DNA from: CALFVT01 sp039989855
Lineage (GTDB): Bacteria > Pseudomonadota > Alphaproteobacteria > Caulobacterales > Maricaulaceae
Assembly: GCA_039989855.1 (NCBI GenBank)
Contig: JBDXGZ010000018.1
Span: 62,001 to 126,000, forward strand
Length of the DNA: 64,000 nt
Direction of reading: 5' to 3'
Below, one piece after another: positions 1 to 8,540 of the stretch; positions within the stretch are counted from its first letter, which is position 1; every line of letters starts with the position of its first letter. The notes under the pieces were generated by a model. The model searched no databases. It was not told the origin of the DNA and saw only the letters and a program-made list of their open reading frames with translations. The position numbers and the translations under genes are program-made.

Positions 1-1
1 C

Positions 2-334
2 AATAAACCCGGATGGCTCGCGCGGCCCCTGATTGAGAAACTCGGATTAACGCCTTTGTTCACCCGCATTGTCGGGTCAGATGACGTGCCCCATAAAAAG
101 CCCAACGCGGGACATGTTTTTGCCGCCGCAGGGCACTCTGACGCCCACCGCATTATCATGGTCGGAGATAGCCGCCCTGACCTTGAAGCCGCAAAGAATG
201 CTCGCGTGCTCTCCGTCATGGTCGATTACGGCTATTGCCCCGAACCCATACGCGGTATGGGCGGCGAAATTGTCATCTCAAACTTCCGCGACCTGCCCGA
301 AGTTGTGCATCGCCGCAAGGCGCGTTTACAATGA
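2..334 (+). CDS. gph: Phosphoglycolate phosphatase (HAD family), C-terminal part
   Basis: The gene enters the window from the left, so only about 110 C-terminal residues are present. Phosphoglycolate phosphatase dephosphorylates 2-phosphoglycolate in the cytosol. What is visible is the KPNAG segment (HAD motif III lysine) followed by MVGDSRPDLEAAKNA, the motif IV acidic pair, in the spacing typical of Gph; the leading NKPGWLARPLIEKLGL also matches the family (TNKP...LARPLL). The TTG at 56 lies inside this open frame and is not taken as the start. The stop is TGA at 332. Other HAD phosphatases with the same cap type cannot be excluded. Confidence 0.8.
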   Translation, partial: NKPGWLARPLIEKLGLTPLFTRIVGSDDVPHKKPNAGHVFAAAGHSDAHRIIMVGDSRPDLEAAKNARVLSVMVDYGYCPEPIRGMGGEIVISNFRDLPEVVHRRKARLQ

Positions 335-435
335 TGGGTGGCTTAAAACGCCCAAAGAAGGCCGCTCTCTTAGGTCGGCTAATCACAGAAAATGTCAGGT
401 TAACTCGATCAAATATTTCTTTCTGATATGTCAAG

Positions 436-823
436 CTAACCCAATATTGCTATACGGGCCTGATAAGTTCCTTCAGATATTGATAAGCCAGACTCTTCTC
501 GAAAAGGCGCGCCGTCGAAACAGTGACTATCAGCAATACCAACATATTCAAGCGGGTAAGCGCGGATACGATTACAGGTCATTCTAGACGAATCCTCGAT
601 TGTAATGACGTCAGGTGCATAGGCTTCCAAACGATCCAATAGTGGGTTGATATTTTCCAATGTGAGATCATTACGATAATTGGATAGGTGGACTGTACCC
701 AACACCATAATTTGTGTGGGAGGGACGGCAAGAGCAGGATTGACGCCGCTAAAATCTAATGAATCGGTATTGCTGCAAGAGGCTAGTCATCGAAATGGCG
801 ATACTTCCAACAATAGGTTTCAT
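436..823 (-). pseudogene. Decayed DUF5694/TraB-like lipoprotein gene
   Basis: An ATG at 823 opens MKPIVGSIAISM, the start of a signal peptide. After a one-base shift near 788 the reading continues as LASCSNTDSLDF, a lipobox with its cysteine, and then TQIMVLGTVHLSNYRND and PDVITIEDSS, resembling the N-terminal strand of the DUF5694 family (VLGTxH...IxIE). The frame stops at 436, about 110 residues after the cysteine, whereas family members are usually well over 200 residues. The gene is therefore both frameshifted in the signal peptide and truncated at the C terminus. No promoter or partner gene is evident. The family call rests on motif resemblance only. Confidence 0.55.
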
Positions 824-945
824 ACAGATACCCTTTATGCGACGGTCTTATCGTGTCATGTTATGGCGTTGGGTTTATTGATATCAATAAAAATTATCTA
901 AAAGACATTCATTCAAAACCCTCGTAACGGAGATTCAAAGTGCGT

Positions 946-1878
946 TTAACGTGCATCCTCACAATAAATATTTGCAACATTTGAATCCTTAGAGAATTCT
1001 ATTCTAACGCATTCTCCAAGAAAGTCTTTGGTGAGAAGTAATGCGGGTTTGAATTTACTGCTTTTTTTCTGTGTCCCCTTTACAATAATTTCATCGTAAT
1101 CTTTTGAACCCACCTCAAGAGCTGATGTGTTGATCTGAATGTCAATAGTTGGAACCTTAATTCCGAAAATGTTTGCAGGGTTTTTGAATGTCGTTTTGGC
1201 AACCTGAGCTTGGACGCCAAACTCTCTTCTAAAATCATGCACTCTGGTATCATCTAAGGTTATAAGTTTATGATGCCTAAGGGTTTGCGAGAGAACAAGA
1301 TTCGCGCGCGACGACTCGAGATGTGGTTTAAAGCTGACGGTAACTTCTCTTGGTAGTTCATCATGAAAAGTTATCGGAATTCTCCAATCATTTTCAGAAA
1401 TTGTTTCTAATGGCTTCTTGATATATTTTTTTCCATTTGTTTCTGGAATGAAAAACGACACCTTATCGTACCCCAGACGAGACGCACTGATGACACCATC
1501 AAATGAATCCCAATAGTCTCTTTCTATCCAATAGATTTTACGTTTTTTCTCTTTGCCTTGATTTACTTTTATTTTGACTTTGTCGCTCTTTACATCAAAT
1601 ATTTCGCCATCAACGTCTGCTTGGATTGAAAAAATACCGGAATTCTCTAATCCCAATTCTTTGGCGATACTCGGGTTAACAAGAAATCTACTTTTCTTTA
1701 AACTCGGGTCGACAAGAAAGTTATAAGACGTTCCGGAAATTTCCACATCTACGCTTGGAGCGCCTTTTGTTAAGTCAAACTCTATGATTGATCTATTTTG
1801 GGTGTCATCAGCGGCGCTCTCTATTGCCATTAATGTTGCCGACAAAGCTAACCCAACTGAGACCGTTTTACGAAGCAT
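946..1878 (-). CDS. Exported protein with retropepsin-like layout, unknown function
   Basis: The 310-residue product starts MLRKTVSVGLALSATLMA and has a signal peptide probably cleaved after ESAADD-like residues, so it should be periplasmic. The start is supported by an AGGGGG ribosome binding site 6-7 bases upstream. Residues 45-80 (VEISGTSYNFLVDPSLKKSRFLVNPSIAKELGL) have the layout of clan AA aspartic proteases, but the catalytic D-T/S-G is replaced by VDPS. Only two cysteines are visible, close to the C terminus, and may form a disulfide. Codon use is A/T rich compared with neighbours, which suggests acquisition. No operon partner exists: the next gene upstream on this strand is 290 bases away. 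I do not recognise a function. Confidence 0.6.
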   Translation of the reverse strand: MLRKTVSVGLALSATLMAIESAADDTQNRSIIEFDLTKGAPSVDVEISGTSYNFLVDPSLKKSRFLVNPSIAKELGLENSGIFSIQADVDGEIFDVKSDKVKIKVNQGKEKKRKIYWIERDYWDSFDGVISASRLGYDKVSFFIPETNGKKYIKKPLETISENDWRIPITFHDELPREVTVSFKPHLESSRANLVLSQTLRHHKLITLDDTRVHDFRREFGVQAQVAKTTFKNPANIFGIKVPTIDIQINTSALEVGSKDYDEIIVKGTQKKSSKFKPALLLTKDFLGECVRIEFSKDSNVANIYCEDAR

Positions 1879-2107
1879 AGAAGCCCCCTGCTTTTTATTA
1901 AATGCTTGGAAAATAGATTGTTAAAACCTGTACCAGAAGCGTTGCGCCTATAAGCTTAAGCCATCGTTTGCAAATGTATTTCTGGTAACGAATGGCTAAG
2001 ACTGCCTAATAAGAGATAATTGAGCGCTTAAAATCACCGAAAGTTTGACCCACACCATCACGAAATTCACAGACGACCAAGCTCCGCACCACACCCTCAA
2101 AACATCC
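1879..2107. other. Gene-free stretch
   Basis: Between the exported protein gene and the terminator of the next minus-strand gene I see no convincing ORF, RNA gene or repeat. It presumably holds the promoter of the gene at 946-1878. Confidence 0.5.
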
Positions 2108-2136
2108 ACAAAAAAACGGCCCCATAAGAGCCGTTA
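2108..2136 (-). terminator. Rho-independent terminator of the small gene at 2170
   Basis: Read on the minus strand, AACGGC (2135-2130) and GCCGTT (2120-2115) form a 6-bp stem with a 9-base loop, followed by a run of seven T. It lies 34 bases past the stop of the gene at 2170-2370. Confidence 0.75.
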
Positions 2137-2169
2137 AGTCGAGAGAGAGACTGTAATTAAATGTCGCGT

Positions 2170-2370
2170 TTAGGCGAAATTTTCTGTTGATGCGGTAGGC
2201 ACACCGTTGATCATATTCGAGCGAACATCCGTTCGTGCCGAGCGCATCGACGCTAGAAATCCGCCTTGGATCAGATTAACCGTCACCGCGTGGCCGCGGT
2301 CCGCCCAATAGGCTTCGATTTGTTGTTTAAGGCGTAACGCGCCTTCACGTGTGCAATAATCACCGCTCAT
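2170..2370 (-). CDS. Small conserved-looking protein, unknown function
   Basis: The 66-residue product begins MSGDYCTREGALRLKQQIEAYW. The ATG at 2370 is chosen over the in-frame start at 2424 because AAGGAAAAG sits just upstream of it. The sequence ADRGHAVTVNLIQGGFLASMRSA looks like a compact alpha-beta fold, has no signal peptide or membrane helix, and ends in a flexible tail. Its own terminator follows the gene and the next upstream gene (XRE regulator) is divergent, so it is a single-gene unit. I do not recognise a named family, although similar small proteins occur in alphaproteobacteria as far as I recall. Confidence 0.65.
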   Translation of the reverse strand: MSGDYCTREGALRLKQQIEAYWADRGHAVTVNLIQGGFLASMRSARTDVRSNMINGVPTASTENFA

Positions 2371-2653
2371 TTTCTTTTCCTTTCTTCGTGCCAACCATGT
2401 TGCGTAACATCGTATGTTGGCCATCTAAAAACTACAATCCTACATAGGTCGCAAAAGCTGAACGCTAACTGAACGCATTAGTTTCCTTAATAAAACCGCA
2501 CTAAGAGCATCTATTGCCTAAAACCATTATTTTGGTGGAATCATTTTTCTTAGACCTTAAGCGATGGTAATCTAGTTTAAATAACTGTAATTAAACGATT
2601 TTTTTACAGACTTCGCGTTTGGGGCGAAATGTTAAACATGTCCATTATAAGCC

Positions 2654-2708
2654 TTGACCTGCAATCTTGCTATAAATTATAAGTTTTACTTATATTTACG
2701 AAGTAAAA
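2654..2708 (+). promoter_or_regulatory. Promoter and palindromic operator of the XRE regulator
   Basis: TTGACC at 2654-2659 and TATAAG at 2678-2683 are spaced by 18 bases, a good sigma-70 promoter. Directly downstream, TTTTACTT (2684-2691) and AAGTAAAA (2701-2708) form a perfect 8-bp inverted repeat with a 9-base spacer over the expected transcription start, 16 bases ahead of the ATG. This is the arrangement of an autorepressed XRE gene. The binding itself is inferred. Confidence 0.6.
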
Positions 2709-2723
2709 GCAGATAGGGACAAG

Positions 2724-3302
2724 ATGGCCATTCACGAACGCCTCAAACAAATACGCCTTGAACATAATTTATCTCAGAGTGATTTCGCGCAACTGGCGAG
2801 TGTCTCGCAACCGACTATCGCTAATTGGGAAAATGGCAGCCATGTGCCGCACCGTGAAAAGCTCGAAACTTTATCTCAAGCGCTTGGTTTTGACCTCTTA
2901 TGGCTCTTGAGCGGTGACGGTGACGCGGAGCGCCGCATGGCAAACCCATACCTCATGCAGCCTATTCACCATATCCCAATTTATGATTGGCCCGAAGAAG
3001 CCCAAACAATCGATGGCCTTAAACCTATTGGATATCTTCCCTTTGCCGCCCGCAAACAACCGCTCTTTGCGTTTAGGCGACCTCAAGTCAAAAGCGGGCG
3101 GGATCGGTTTTGGCTTATTGATACGCCCAAGAATGCGGATAGTGAGCAGCCCCACCTCATCCGTCGTGAGCGCGCCTACCGCATCGTGCCTAATTACGCC
3201 GCCGCAAAAGGCGATCCTATCATTGGCCCCGTCTTAGCCAGCATCTATCTTTATGCGCCGATTGACCAAGGCTATGAAATGCCAACAGGCATGCCCGCTT
3301 AA
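2724..3302 (+). CDS. XRE/Cro-CI family transcriptional regulator, LexA/S24-like tail
   Basis: The 192-residue protein has an N-terminal HTH_XRE domain (residues 3-60: RLKQIRLEHNLSQSDFAQLA ... VSQPTIANWENG) and a C-terminal region beginning HHIPIYDWP, the usual junction to an S24 peptidase-like or phage-repressor-like domain. The catalytic Ser/Lys pair of LexA-type autoproteolysis is not obvious, so the tail is more likely a dimerisation or ligand domain. AGGGA upstream of the ATG serves as ribosome binding site. The strong palindrome just before the gene suggests autoregulation. The gene is divergent from the small ORF at 2170 and convergent with the operon ending at 3306, only 3 bases away. 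It could be a phage-derived repressor retained on the chromosome. Confidence 0.8.
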   Translation: MAIHERLKQIRLEHNLSQSDFAQLASVSQPTIANWENGSHVPHREKLETLSQALGFDLLWLLSGDGDAERRMANPYLMQPIHHIPIYDWPEEAQTIDGLKPIGYLPFAARKQPLFAFRRPQVKSGRDRFWLIDTPKNADSEQPHLIRRERAYRIVPNYAAAKGDPIIGPVLASIYLYAPIDQGYEMPTGMPA

Positions 3303-3305
3303 ATA

Positions 3306-4121
3306 TTATGACTTATCTGCAGGGTCGCTCATTTTTTCGAAATTGGCATCATTTTGCCGAATGGCTGCCTCAAGACGAGCCTCAGCGTCTTGCAGGTTTT
3401 TCTTCGGGTCTTGGTAAAAGGCCGTCAATTTCATGATCTGCAAAAAGGCTTTATTGAGGAACCGTCCCCAGAATTTCATCGGGCGGTCAAAATCAAACAG
3501 CAAGATCACCCGCTCTTCGTCGGTGTCATTCCACACTTCATGCTCATAAGTATCGTCAAAGACAAAGATCTCACCCTCTTTCCATGGGGTGATAGTATCA
3601 TCAACGCGGATACGGCACTTCTCGCGGTCTTTCGGGATAATCAAGCCAAGATGCGAACGAAGTATGCCTTTCGTCACGCCCTTATGCGCAGGGATATGAT
3701 AGCCTGGGGCGAGGATAGAAAACATCGCCGTTTGTAAATTCGGGACACTTTCCAAAATATCCGCCGTCTTCGGTGTCAATACCGTGTTTTTCTCAAGCCT
3801 CTGTCCAAAGCCGTAGAGCACAAAGGTCTTCCAATTCTGTTCTGTTGAGAGACGGTATTGATCGGGCGAGATTTCATGGAAGCTCGGGATCGTGTTACGA
3901 AATTTTAGCACGTCCTGCGCCTCATCGCGAATGGTTTCCCAATTATCCGTAAAGATATTTAAGAAATCAAAATGTTCATTGCTGAGCTTAGGCGTATCAG
4001 GCACTTGCGATTGACGTGTTTGAAAGCTCGCAATTTTACGCACGAGCTTCTTGCCAGTTTTTTTCACAAAAGCCCGGCGAGGATTGTTCAGTTTTTTCGG
4101 TTTTTCAACTGCGGTGGCCAT
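3306..4121 (-). CDS. Aspartyl/asparaginyl beta-hydroxylase domain protein (LpxO-like)
   Basis: The 271-residue protein carries the PF05118 dioxygenase signature: LRSHLGLIIP with iron ligand His157, and WKEGEIFVFDDTYEHEVWN with His194, followed by the 2-oxoglutarate-binding region. Members hydroxylate protein Asp/Asn residues or, in LpxO, the secondary acyl chain of lipid A. No membrane helix is visible, unlike classical LpxO, but the first 40 residues are very basic and could bind a membrane surface. It is the last gene of the nine-gene minus-strand operon, 15 bases after cfa, so a lipid or fatty-acyl substrate is the reasonable inference. The ATG at 4121 lacks a strong Shine-Dalgarno, consistent with coupling to upstream translation. 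Confidence 0.8.
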   Translation of the reverse strand: MATAVEKPKKLNNPRRAFVKKTGKKLVRKIASFQTRQSQVPDTPKLSNEHFDFLNIFTDNWETIRDEAQDVLKFRNTIPSFHEISPDQYRLSTEQNWKTFVLYGFGQRLEKNTVLTPKTADILESVPNLQTAMFSILAPGYHIPAHKGVTKGILRSHLGLIIPKDREKCRIRVDDTITPWKEGEIFVFDDTYEHEVWNDTDEERVILLFDFDRPMKFWGRFLNKAFLQIMKLTAFYQDPKKNLQDAEARLEAAIRQNDANFEKMSDPADKS

Positions 4122-4136
4122 ATCGTCTACTTTTAA

Positions 4137-5420
4137 TTAGGCTTTGGTCTTAGGGGCTTTACGCGCGCGTTTTTTGGGCGTCTTCTTTTTTAGAATCTTC
4201 GGAGCGGCAATTCGCGCTTCTACCTCGTGCATATAATCTCGCGATATCGGCAAAGCGTTAACATCTTTCGCGAGTTGGATTTGGAAATTCATATGCTTGC
4301 CGTGACGGAACGAAAATTCTGACACAATCAGGTAAAACTCCCACATGCGTGCAAATTTTTCGTCAAACATTTCAATCACAGAATCGCGGTTCGCTTGGAA
4401 GCGCTTATCCCACTCAAGCAAAGTCTCGGCATAATGAAGTCGAAGGATTTCCGTATCCGTCACCCAAAGCCCTGCCTTTTCAATTTCAGCAAAGGTCTCA
4501 GATAGAGCCGGCGAATAACCGCCGGGGAAAATATATTTTCTAATCCAAGCGCCCGTTGTGCCCGGCCCGCCCTTGCGGCCAATAGAATGAATAAGCGCGC
4601 AACCGTCATCGGTTAAAAGCTCGCGAATCTTGGAGAAATATTCTTGGTAATGAGCAATACCCACATGTTCGAACATGCCGACGGAGACAACACGGTCAAA
4701 GGATTCTGTGAGGGTCCGGTAATCTTGCAGACGCAAATCAACTTTGTCTTCAAGGCCTAGCTCTTTAACCCGCGCTTTACCGAGGGCTAGTTGCTCGTCG
4801 GACAAAGTCACACCTATAACTTTACAGCCAAAGGTCTGCGCCAGATAAATCGCCATGCCGCCCCAACCGCACCCAATATCGAGGACGAGCATACCCTCGC
4901 CCGTTTCAGGTGTAATATTAAGCTTGGCCGCAATATGAGCCTTCTTAAGGCGTTGCGCCTCTTCTAGGGAAATATCCAACCTCGGCCAATAGGCGCAGCT
5001 ATATTGCAAATCTTCATCTAAAAAGAGGCGGTAAAAATCGTTCGACAGATCATAATGATGCTGCACATTTTTACGAGATGCGCTCTTTTTATTACGCTGA
5101 TGCCAACGGCGAATTTTCTTGAGATAGCCTTTAAGCGCCTTTTGTAACGGATGCCCGCGAAGGCCGCCTCGGTTATGGGCGAAGACCTCTAAGAGATTGC
5201 GAATACCGTCTTCGCAAATCAAGGTCCCATCCATATAGGCCTCACCCGCGCGAAGTTCGGGATTTAGAAACAGGCTTTTATAGAGCGCCTTATCGGTAAT
5301 TCGAATCGTCGCTTGCGGCTGTCCGCCGGGGCCGTGAACATGCTTATTGCCGTCGACATCAATGATTGTGAGCTGCCCGACTTTTACAAATTGGGCCATC
5401 ATGGAATTCAGTAATTTCAT
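4137..5420 (-). CDS. cfa: Cyclopropane-fatty-acyl-phospholipid synthase
   Basis: The 427-residue protein transfers a methylene from S-adenosylmethionine to the cis double bond of membrane phospholipid acyl chains. The SAM-binding motif LDIGCGWGGMAIYLA lies near residue 180, preceded by HHYDLSNDFYRLFLDEDLQYSCAYW, the family hallmark that orders the active site, and followed by GVTLSDEQ and SVGMFEHVG. Length is somewhat above E. coli Cfa because of a Lys/Arg-rich C-terminal tail (about 25 residues). It sits 19 bases after the GMC oxidoreductase gene and 15 before the hydroxylase-like gene. Membership in this operon rather than a stress locus suggests it acts on the specific lipid made by the pathway, though general membrane cyclopropanation cannot be ruled out. 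Confidence 0.92.
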   Translation of the reverse strand: MKLLNSMMAQFVKVGQLTIIDVDGNKHVHGPGGQPQATIRITDKALYKSLFLNPELRAGEAYMDGTLICEDGIRNLLEVFAHNRGGLRGHPLQKALKGYLKKIRRWHQRNKKSASRKNVQHHYDLSNDFYRLFLDEDLQYSCAYWPRLDISLEEAQRLKKAHIAAKLNITPETGEGMLVLDIGCGWGGMAIYLAQTFGCKVIGVTLSDEQLALGKARVKELGLEDKVDLRLQDYRTLTESFDRVVSVGMFEHVGIAHYQEYFSKIRELLTDDGCALIHSIGRKGGPGTTGAWIRKYIFPGGYSPALSETFAEIEKAGLWVTDTEILRLHYAETLLEWDKRFQANRDSVIEMFDEKFARMWEFYLIVSEFSFRHGKHMNFQIQLAKDVNALPISRDYMHEVEARIAAPKILKKKTPKKRARKAPKTKA

Positions 5421-5439
5421 TCGTACAGGCTTTCTCTAT

Positions 5440-7041
5440 CTATGCGGAGAGCTTTTGCCCTAAATGATCCCCTAAACGCAAGGCCAAAGCCATAATTGTG
5501 ACCGTGGGATTGGCCCACCCCCCCGTTGGGAAAACACCACTACTGGCAACATAGAGGTTTGGGCTCTCAAAAAGCTTACAATTGGCGTCAACAACGCCCG
5601 TTTGGTCGCTGTCGCCCATACGAACGCCGCCCATATGGTGATAACCACCGATAGGGTGAGCAGAGATTAGCTTATCCGTTCGCCATGTCACATTTTCGTC
5701 AGATAGCCATTTGGACGGAATAACCTCTCCCCAACCCAGACGCTTATATTCATCCGCTAAAGTCTCCATCAGAACTCTGACGCTATGACGATCAATATCA
5801 AGAAGCTGCCAATCAAGTTGCGCGCGACGCACACCGAACGCGTCGGTCGCCTCGCCAAGCACAATACGACTATCAGGGTTCGGAGCTTGCTCCGCGCGAA
5901 CAACCGCAAAGACGCCGAGTTTCTCGCCCTGCAATTTCATAGCGAGCATGGTCGATTTCGGGTCTGTCTTCTCAAGCCCTTTGATCGCAAGGCCTTTGGC
6001 GCGTTTGTAAAGCGTTCGCCAGAACTTGCTCGACGGTAGGCTATGTTTCAACCCATGAGTCAGGCGGTTGTGCATTTCCATACTCTCTCCGGCACGGCGA
6101 CGCGCGGCAAAGCTAATAGACGTGTTGAGAATACCTTCTTTACGTTGAAGGTCTGGAGCGGGACGCATATAGGCGGCGTAGCGCTTACCCTCGACCCGCA
6201 GCGCGCGCGGTAGAACCGTCAAAGCATGAGCGAGATCGTTTGGAATAATTTCACCGCCGCGCGCATGAGGGTGCTCCATAAAGAAGCGGCCTAAAATATC
6301 GTTATCATTACCTATACCGTTTGGGCGGCTTGGCACGGCGGCCATTAAAATACGCGCCGATTCAATCGCGCCTGCGGCGACAACAAAGCAGCGGGCGACA
6401 ACTCGCACTGTTTTATCATTTAGAGCTTTAGCCGTTAAACCCGTGACCTCACCTTGTTCAGACACATCAATATCTGTGACCGTGGCGCCAAGTAATATAT
6501 CGGCCACGTCTAATCCATCGCGTGAAAGGTTGGTAAACCGTTCCCCGTTTTCATCAAACACCCATAGGTCTGTGTCGAGTTTCTTAGGATCAAATTCAGG
6601 GGCTTCGCGGTCCACCACAGGCCAGAGACGGCCTTCTCCAGGACGCTTCAACCCAAGAGACGCAAAAGCTGCGTCGTAATAGGGATCAAGCTCTGACTTT
6701 GGAAAGGGCCAGCCACTATGAGGGAGATAATCACGCTTTTCAAAATCAATCGGATCAAGCTCCGCACAGCGCCCGCCCCAAATCGCCGCCGTCCCGCCAA
6801 ACAAGCGCAAGCGAGAGCTTTCAAGCGGGTAATAGTCTTCGCCGATATTTTCGCCCTGTGCGAGGGTTTGGATATCTTTACGAAAGTCACGCTCTCCGCT
6901 CTCAAGAATTAAAGTCTTGAGATTATAACGAGAAAGTTGTTGCGCCAACGTCTGCCCTGCTACACCGCCGCCGATAATACATATATCAACGTCGAGCTGA
7001 GATGGTAGGTCAGAATTTAAAAGTGAAGTACGTAGAGCCAC
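5440..7041 (-). CDS. GMC-family FAD-dependent oxidoreductase
   Basis: The 533-residue flavoprotein opens with an FAD-binding Rossmann motif (CIIGGGVAGQTLAQQL, near residue 20, then LILESG) and ends with the GMC C-terminal domain (HHMGGVRMGDSDQTGVVD and GGWANPTVTIMALALRLGD). GMC enzymes oxidise alcohols or sugars; the middle motif RLFGGTAAIWGGRCAELDP places it in the bacterial sugar/polyol branch close to pyranose-oxidase-like proteins. It uses a GTG start at 7041, with the nucleotidyltransferase gene ending 23 bases upstream. In context it probably oxidises a polyol or sugar headgroup made by the operon. There is no signal peptide, so action in the cytosol or at the inner membrane surface is expected. 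Confidence 0.85.
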   Translation of the reverse strand: MALRTSLLNSDLPSQLDVDICIIGGGVAGQTLAQQLSRYNLKTLILESGERDFRKDIQTLAQGENIGEDYYPLESSRLRLFGGTAAIWGGRCAELDPIDFEKRDYLPHSGWPFPKSELDPYYDAAFASLGLKRPGEGRLWPVVDREAPEFDPKKLDTDLWVFDENGERFTNLSRDGLDVADILLGATVTDIDVSEQGEVTGLTAKALNDKTVRVVARCFVVAAGAIESARILMAAVPSRPNGIGNDNDILGRFFMEHPHARGGEIIPNDLAHALTVLPRALRVEGKRYAAYMRPAPDLQRKEGILNTSISFAARRRAGESMEMHNRLTHGLKHSLPSSKFWRTLYKRAKGLAIKGLEKTDPKSTMLAMKLQGEKLGVFAVVRAEQAPNPDSRIVLGEATDAFGVRRAQLDWQLLDIDRHSVRVLMETLADEYKRLGWGEVIPSKWLSDENVTWRTDKLISAHPIGGYHHMGGVRMGDSDQTGVVDANCKLFESPNLYVASSGVFPTGGWANPTVTIMALALRLGDHLGQKLSA

Positions 7042-7064
7042 GTTATAGCCTAAACAGATAGGGT

Positions 7065-7820
7065 TTAAACTACAGAAAAGCGCTTACGCGTTTGTTCTTC
7101 TCCACCGAAAATCTCGCGGCAAACTTCATAATCTTCCGGTGTATCAAGCTCAGCCCACTGGAAGCCCTTAATCAAGGTTGTGTTAATCTCAACACCGCTT
7201 TTTGCCAACCCGTGAATAGCCGATAAATACCAACTTTTGGTTCCATCTTTCGTCCGCATTAACCGTTCTAATTCATCTGTGAAAATCTTAGGTCCATCGC
7301 CCATAAAGCGGAGCATACCTATCGATTCACCGTTTGTCGCGTCCGCGGACAATGTCTTACCAATCGCCGTTAGCTGACGACCCTCAAGGGTAACCTTCAT
7401 GTCATCGCCGTCATAATAATCTTTTTTATCAATCGTCACAGCAATATCTGATTGCGGTGCATCCAGCACTTTGCGGATAATATTTGGGCTAAAAAGTGTG
7501 TCGCCATTTATAATGAGGAAGTCTTGTACCATAGATTTACGTACCATCCAGCAAGAGGCTAGATTATCCGCGACTTGGTAGAAGGGATTAAACAATGTCG
7601 TAACCTCTGGGCCTTTTTGACGGCTGGCAAGTTCAGCCTCAACTAAATGCGAATTAAACCCTGTAACAATCGTCGCCGTCTTCACGCCTGCCGCATATAA
7701 AGTATCCAGCTGCATCCCTAACACCGTCGTGAGACCGATGGGTAGAAGACATTTAGGGAGATCCGTTGTAAGGGGTAATAACCGGGACCCTCGTCCGGCA
7801 CTTAGAATAATTGCGTGCAT
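7065..7820 (-). CDS. Sugar-phosphate nucleotidyltransferase
   Basis: The 251-residue protein begins MHAIILSAGRGSRLLPLTTDLPK, the intact NTP-transferase signature (GxGxRLxPLT...PK), with LIINGDTLF as the metal-binding strand near residue 105. Such enzymes form NDP- or CDP-activated sugars or polyols from a phosphate ester and NTP. The size and the neighbouring CDP-alcohol phosphatidyltransferase are reminiscent of CTP:inositol-1-phosphate cytidylyltransferases, which is an inference from context. The ATG at 7820 is preceded by AGAGAG. It lies 24 bases after the HAD gene and 23 before the GMC gene in the nine-gene operon. Product specificity cannot be read from sequence alone. Confidence 0.85.
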   Translation of the reverse strand: MHAIILSAGRGSRLLPLTTDLPKCLLPIGLTTVLGMQLDTLYAAGVKTATIVTGFNSHLVEAELASRQKGPEVTTLFNPFYQVADNLASCWMVRKSMVQDFLIINGDTLFSPNIIRKVLDAPQSDIAVTIDKKDYYDGDDMKVTLEGRQLTAIGKTLSADATNGESIGMLRFMGDGPKIFTDELERLMRTKDGTKSWYLSAIHGLAKSGVEINTTLIKGFQWAELDTPEDYEVCREIFGGEEQTRKRFSVV

Positions 7821-7844
7821 TGTTTAACTCTCTTTTTTACAATA

Positions 7845-8540
7845 TTACCAATGACTTATGCGCCACCCTTCTTCTGACGCATGTTGTGATAGTTTCCTAT
7901 CAGGATGTATGGCAACACATACATTAGCAAGACGAAACATCGCAAGGTCAGAATAGCTATCAGAGTAAAACGTTATATTTGTGATATATTGTTTCAAAAC
8001 AGGGTTTTCATCTATTAAACTATTGAAACAATCTACTTTTTGACCGCCGTAACAATTCGGCGTATTGAAGTTTGATTTCAATATATTACAATCATCGAAC
8101 CCCATTTCAGTTGAAATCACATAATCAAACTTAAGTAGCTCTCCAATAGGTTCCGCAATAACATCAACGGCGGCGCTAATCATAACAAGAATATCGCCTT
8201 GGTCGCGGTGCATTTTAACAGCCTCTAAAGCCCCTGGACGCAGTCCATTCGCAAATTCTCTTTGCGCAAATAACTGACCTTTTGAGAAAAGCTTATCCCG
8301 AGACGCGCCGGCCATAGCCCAACACATCATCTTTCGTTTTACATCCACTCTAGGGCAGAGCCCGCGCTTATATTTCCACTGCGTCCATCCGGCCGACAAC
8401 AAAAGCGGCAACCAAATATGAGGGCGAAACTTTACCCAACTCCAAACAAACCGCCCCCATGTCCCGCGCTTGGTCAGTGTGTAGTCGAGGTCAAATACGG
8501 CCAACCCTGGTGTTACCTCATCGGTGAGACTCGCACTCAT
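7845..8540 (-). CDS. HAD-IB family phosphatase (SerB-like)
   Basis: The product has motif I FDLDYTLT (DxDxT), a basic helical cap region rich in Trp, motif II ISAAVD, and motif IV YSDSYSDLAM with the acidic pair that binds magnesium. HAD-IB enzymes hydrolyse phosphoserine, phosphoglycerol-type lipids or polyol phosphates. The ATG at 8540 overlaps the preceding stop in TGATG; a GTG at 8543 is the alternative. This coupling to the CDP-alcohol phosphatidyltransferase suggests it removes the phosphate from that enzyme's product, as happens in phosphatidylglycerol and phosphatidylinositol synthesis by two-step routes. That step is inferred. Length is 231 residues, normal for the family. Confidence 0.85.
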   Translation of the reverse strand: MSASLTDEVTPGLAVFDLDYTLTKRGTWGRFVWSWVKFRPHIWLPLLLSAGWTQWKYKRGLCPRVDVKRKMMCWAMAGASRDKLFSKGQLFAQREFANGLRPGALEAVKMHRDQGDILVMISAAVDVIAEPIGELLKFDYVISTEMGFDDCNILKSNFNTPNCYGGQKVDCFNSLIDENPVLKQYITNITFYSDSYSDLAMFRLANVCVAIHPDRKLSQHASEEGWRISHW

